NCBI GenBank assembly: GCA_964371785.1
Contig: CAYJOL010000005.1
Location: 248,001 to 312,000, forward strand
Length of the DNA stretch: 64,000 nt
Direction of reading: 5' to 3'
Source: CAVQCT01 sp964371785
Lineage (GTDB): Bacteria > Zixibacteria > MSB-5A5 > GN15 > FEB-12
Under the pieces are notes generated by a model, which saw only the letters and a list, made by a program, of their open reading frames with translations, ran no database searches and was not told where the DNA came from. Below, one piece after another: positions 62,807 to 64,000 of the stretch (positions are counted from its first letter, which is position 1; the number at the start of each line of letters is the position of its first letter). The position numbers and the translations under genes are program-made.

Positions 62807-63247
62807 TCAGGAGGCACTGGGGACTGGTTCGGTAACCGGTTTAGGTTCACCCACATCAACCAATTCCGCCACAACTGTTCCATTATCCTTGGTGAAGCCA
62901 TAGACAGTCACCGTCAGACCAGGCTTGAGATACTTGAAGTCAAACAATACTTCTTTGGTAATGGGAAGGAGTCTGGCTTTTGTGCTTGAAGTTACAACGA
63001 CCAACTGATCGCTCTTCCCTATCACGAACACGGAGTTTGCTGCGTCAATCTTGATAACATCGCCAATCAGCTTGGTTTCGTAGGACGGTTTGCTGGTCTC
63101 ACCACTGCCGAACGATCCCGGTCCGGTCATTTGAGCCGAAAGGTCAGATTGAATCGGTCCGGTTGGGCTGTTGTGCGAGCAGCCGATGGCGGTCAATGCC
63201 ATTGCGATGGCGATGACTGCGGTACCTGTGAACAAATTGAGTTTCAT
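62807..63247 (-). CDS. Small lipoprotein, DUF5666-like
   Basis: 146 residues. The signal ends at LTAIGC, a good lipobox. After a Ser/Thr/Gly-rich linker comes one small beta barrel (LIGDVIKIDAANSVFVIGK to LTVTVYGFTKDNGTVVAELV), similar to DUF5666-type OB domains. The start is the ATG at 63247, with GGGAG nine bases upstream. The function is unknown. Confidence 0.72.
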   Translation of the reverse strand: MKLNLFTGTAVIAIAMALTAIGCSHNSPTGPIQSDLSAQMTGPGSFGSGETSKPSYETKLIGDVIKIDAANSVFVIGKSDQLVVVTSSTKARLLPITKEVLFDFKYLKPGLTVTVYGFTKDNGTVVAELVDVGEPKPVTEPVPSAS

Positions 63248-63475
63248 GGGCAATACTCCCGGTTTACGTTAAGAAATACGATGTTTGTAGGCTCAATCAA
63301 TCCATGATGGCCTTTACTGACACAGAAACCGGTATTATGAAATTCGTACAGGTGGTGAGCAGAATATCCGAAAACCGGTGTCGCAAGCTCGCAGTCAATT
63401 ATCTTGACGGACGCGGTCGGCACGGTTTCTTGTATAAGAGAGATACAACGATTCAGAAGCAACCGGAGGTGATGG

Positions 63476-64000
63476 ATGGACGCCAAATTCAAAATCGAAT
63501 TTCAGGAGAAATGGCAGAGATATTTCGCAAAGGCAGACCTTCCCATAACATTCTATTACAGCGACAATGAAAGCGGAGTTGAGCGCTCCAGGGCCGCCAG
63601 AGGACATAGCTGTCTTATCTGTGATTTGGCCAGAGTGCGCAACGGCAAATCGCTCTGTTTTGACGAGAATGCCATTGGATGTACAGGAGGGAAACGCTAC
63701 TCCGGTTTCTCCCAGGAGCTTCGTCCGAATTTCGAGTATTTCCTGTCCTGCGGTATAGAAGGCGAGCTCGAAGGCGAACGGTATGTTAAAACGCCGGCCA
63801 TGGTCGGCGAGCGATTGCAGCAACAACCACCCCTTGTCGCGCCGTCGAAATATATCGTTTTCAAAAGATGGGATATGTTGACTGAGCAGGATGATCCGCT
63901 GGTGGCCATATTCTTTGCCTCGGCCGATACTCTTGCCGGACTATTCACGCTGGCCAATTACGATGACATGCGGTTGGACACCGTGGTCGCCCCATTCGGC
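63476..64000 (+). CDS. DUF169-family protein (5' part)
   Basis: 175 codons are visible and the frame runs off the window. GGAGG six bases before ATG 63476 supports the start. The Cys pattern HSCLICDLARV, LCFDENAIGCTGGKRY and FLSCGIEGE matches DUF169, a family of possible metal or haem binders linked with anaerobes; its function is not established. The following LVAPSKYIVFKRWD and VAIFFASADTLAGLFTL, in pieces, also fit. It diverges from the lipoprotein across 228 bases, in which I see no gene. Confidence 0.82.
   Translation, partial: MDAKFKIEFQEKWQRYFAKADLPITFYYSDNESGVERSRAARGHSCLICDLARVRNGKSLCFDENAIGCTGGKRYSGFSQELRPNFEYFLSCGIEGELEGERYVKTPAMVGERLQQQPPLVAPSKYIVFKRWDMLTEQDDPLVAIFFASADTLAGLFTLANYDDMRLDTVVAPFG

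Overview
The window is a gene-dense stretch of bacterial chromosome with mixed strands, short spacers and many 1-30 bp overlaps. It carries two tRNA genes and no rRNA, CRISPR array, insertion sequence or phage block. The organism is probably a diderm from an uncultured FCB-type lineage such as candidate phylum Zixibacteria. That is an inference from the secreted beta-rich proteins with a YPNPY-type C-terminal domain, the DUF2723, YIP1 and DUF4184 membrane proteins, the Ser/Thr kinase with TolB-like and TPR modules, and the overall gene mix. No ribosomal marker is present to settle it.

Layout. 1-3.3 kb: the end of one large secreted protein and a complete paralogue in tandem. 3.3-12.2 kb (minus): MFS carrier, Ser/Thr kinase overlapping an FHA-GAF-SpoIIE phosphatase, a GT-B-like glycosyltransferase with an apparent AUA start, CheW, DUF72. 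12.2-19.5 kb: M29 peptidase, two ferritin-like proteins, a DMT-SDR-M20 operon and an ABC exporter pair. 19.6-22.2 kb: tRNA-Thr, cysS, M42 peptidase. 22.3-29.8 kb: a long minus-strand housekeeping run, ruvC-ruvA-ruvB-unknown-DUF2905-queA-ispD-ispF-dedA-ddl-HAD, covering recombination, queuosine, isoprenoid and peptidoglycan precursors. 30-34.5 kb: MFS, HAD-IIA, yebC, HIT, an AtpZ-like protein, DUF4184.

34.6-43.5 kb (plus): rpsU, yqeY, cvpA, mutS2, dnaG, recN, then an ECF sigma/anti-sigma/YbjQ operon closed by a strong terminator. 43.6-48.8 kb: an LTA-synthase-like sulfatase, a HAL-type ammonia-lyase with a Cys in its MIO triad and a candidate leader ORF plus terminator in front of it, a DnaQ exonuclease fused to a WYL domain, DUF1893, tRNA-Ala. 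48.9-52.5 kb: a DHA2 exporter and a second ECF sigma/zinc anti-sigma/lipoprotein operon. 52.6-58.9 kb: deoB-deoC, a zinc-knuckle protein overlapping a degenerate archaemetzincin followed by an MrfA-type helicase, ComB, FKBP. 59-64 kb: DUF2723 protein, small membrane protein, a YIP1-HTH operon behind a strong promoter with phased A/T repeats, a small lipoprotein, and the start of a DUF169 gene that runs off the window.

Candidates for undescribed biology are the catalytically broken archaemetzincin with its coupled zinc protein and helicase, the nuclease-WYL fusion facing the ammonia-lyase leader, the AUA-start glycosyltransferase, and the phased repeats in front of the YIP1-HTH operon. All functions are read from sequence motifs alone; no database search was run.
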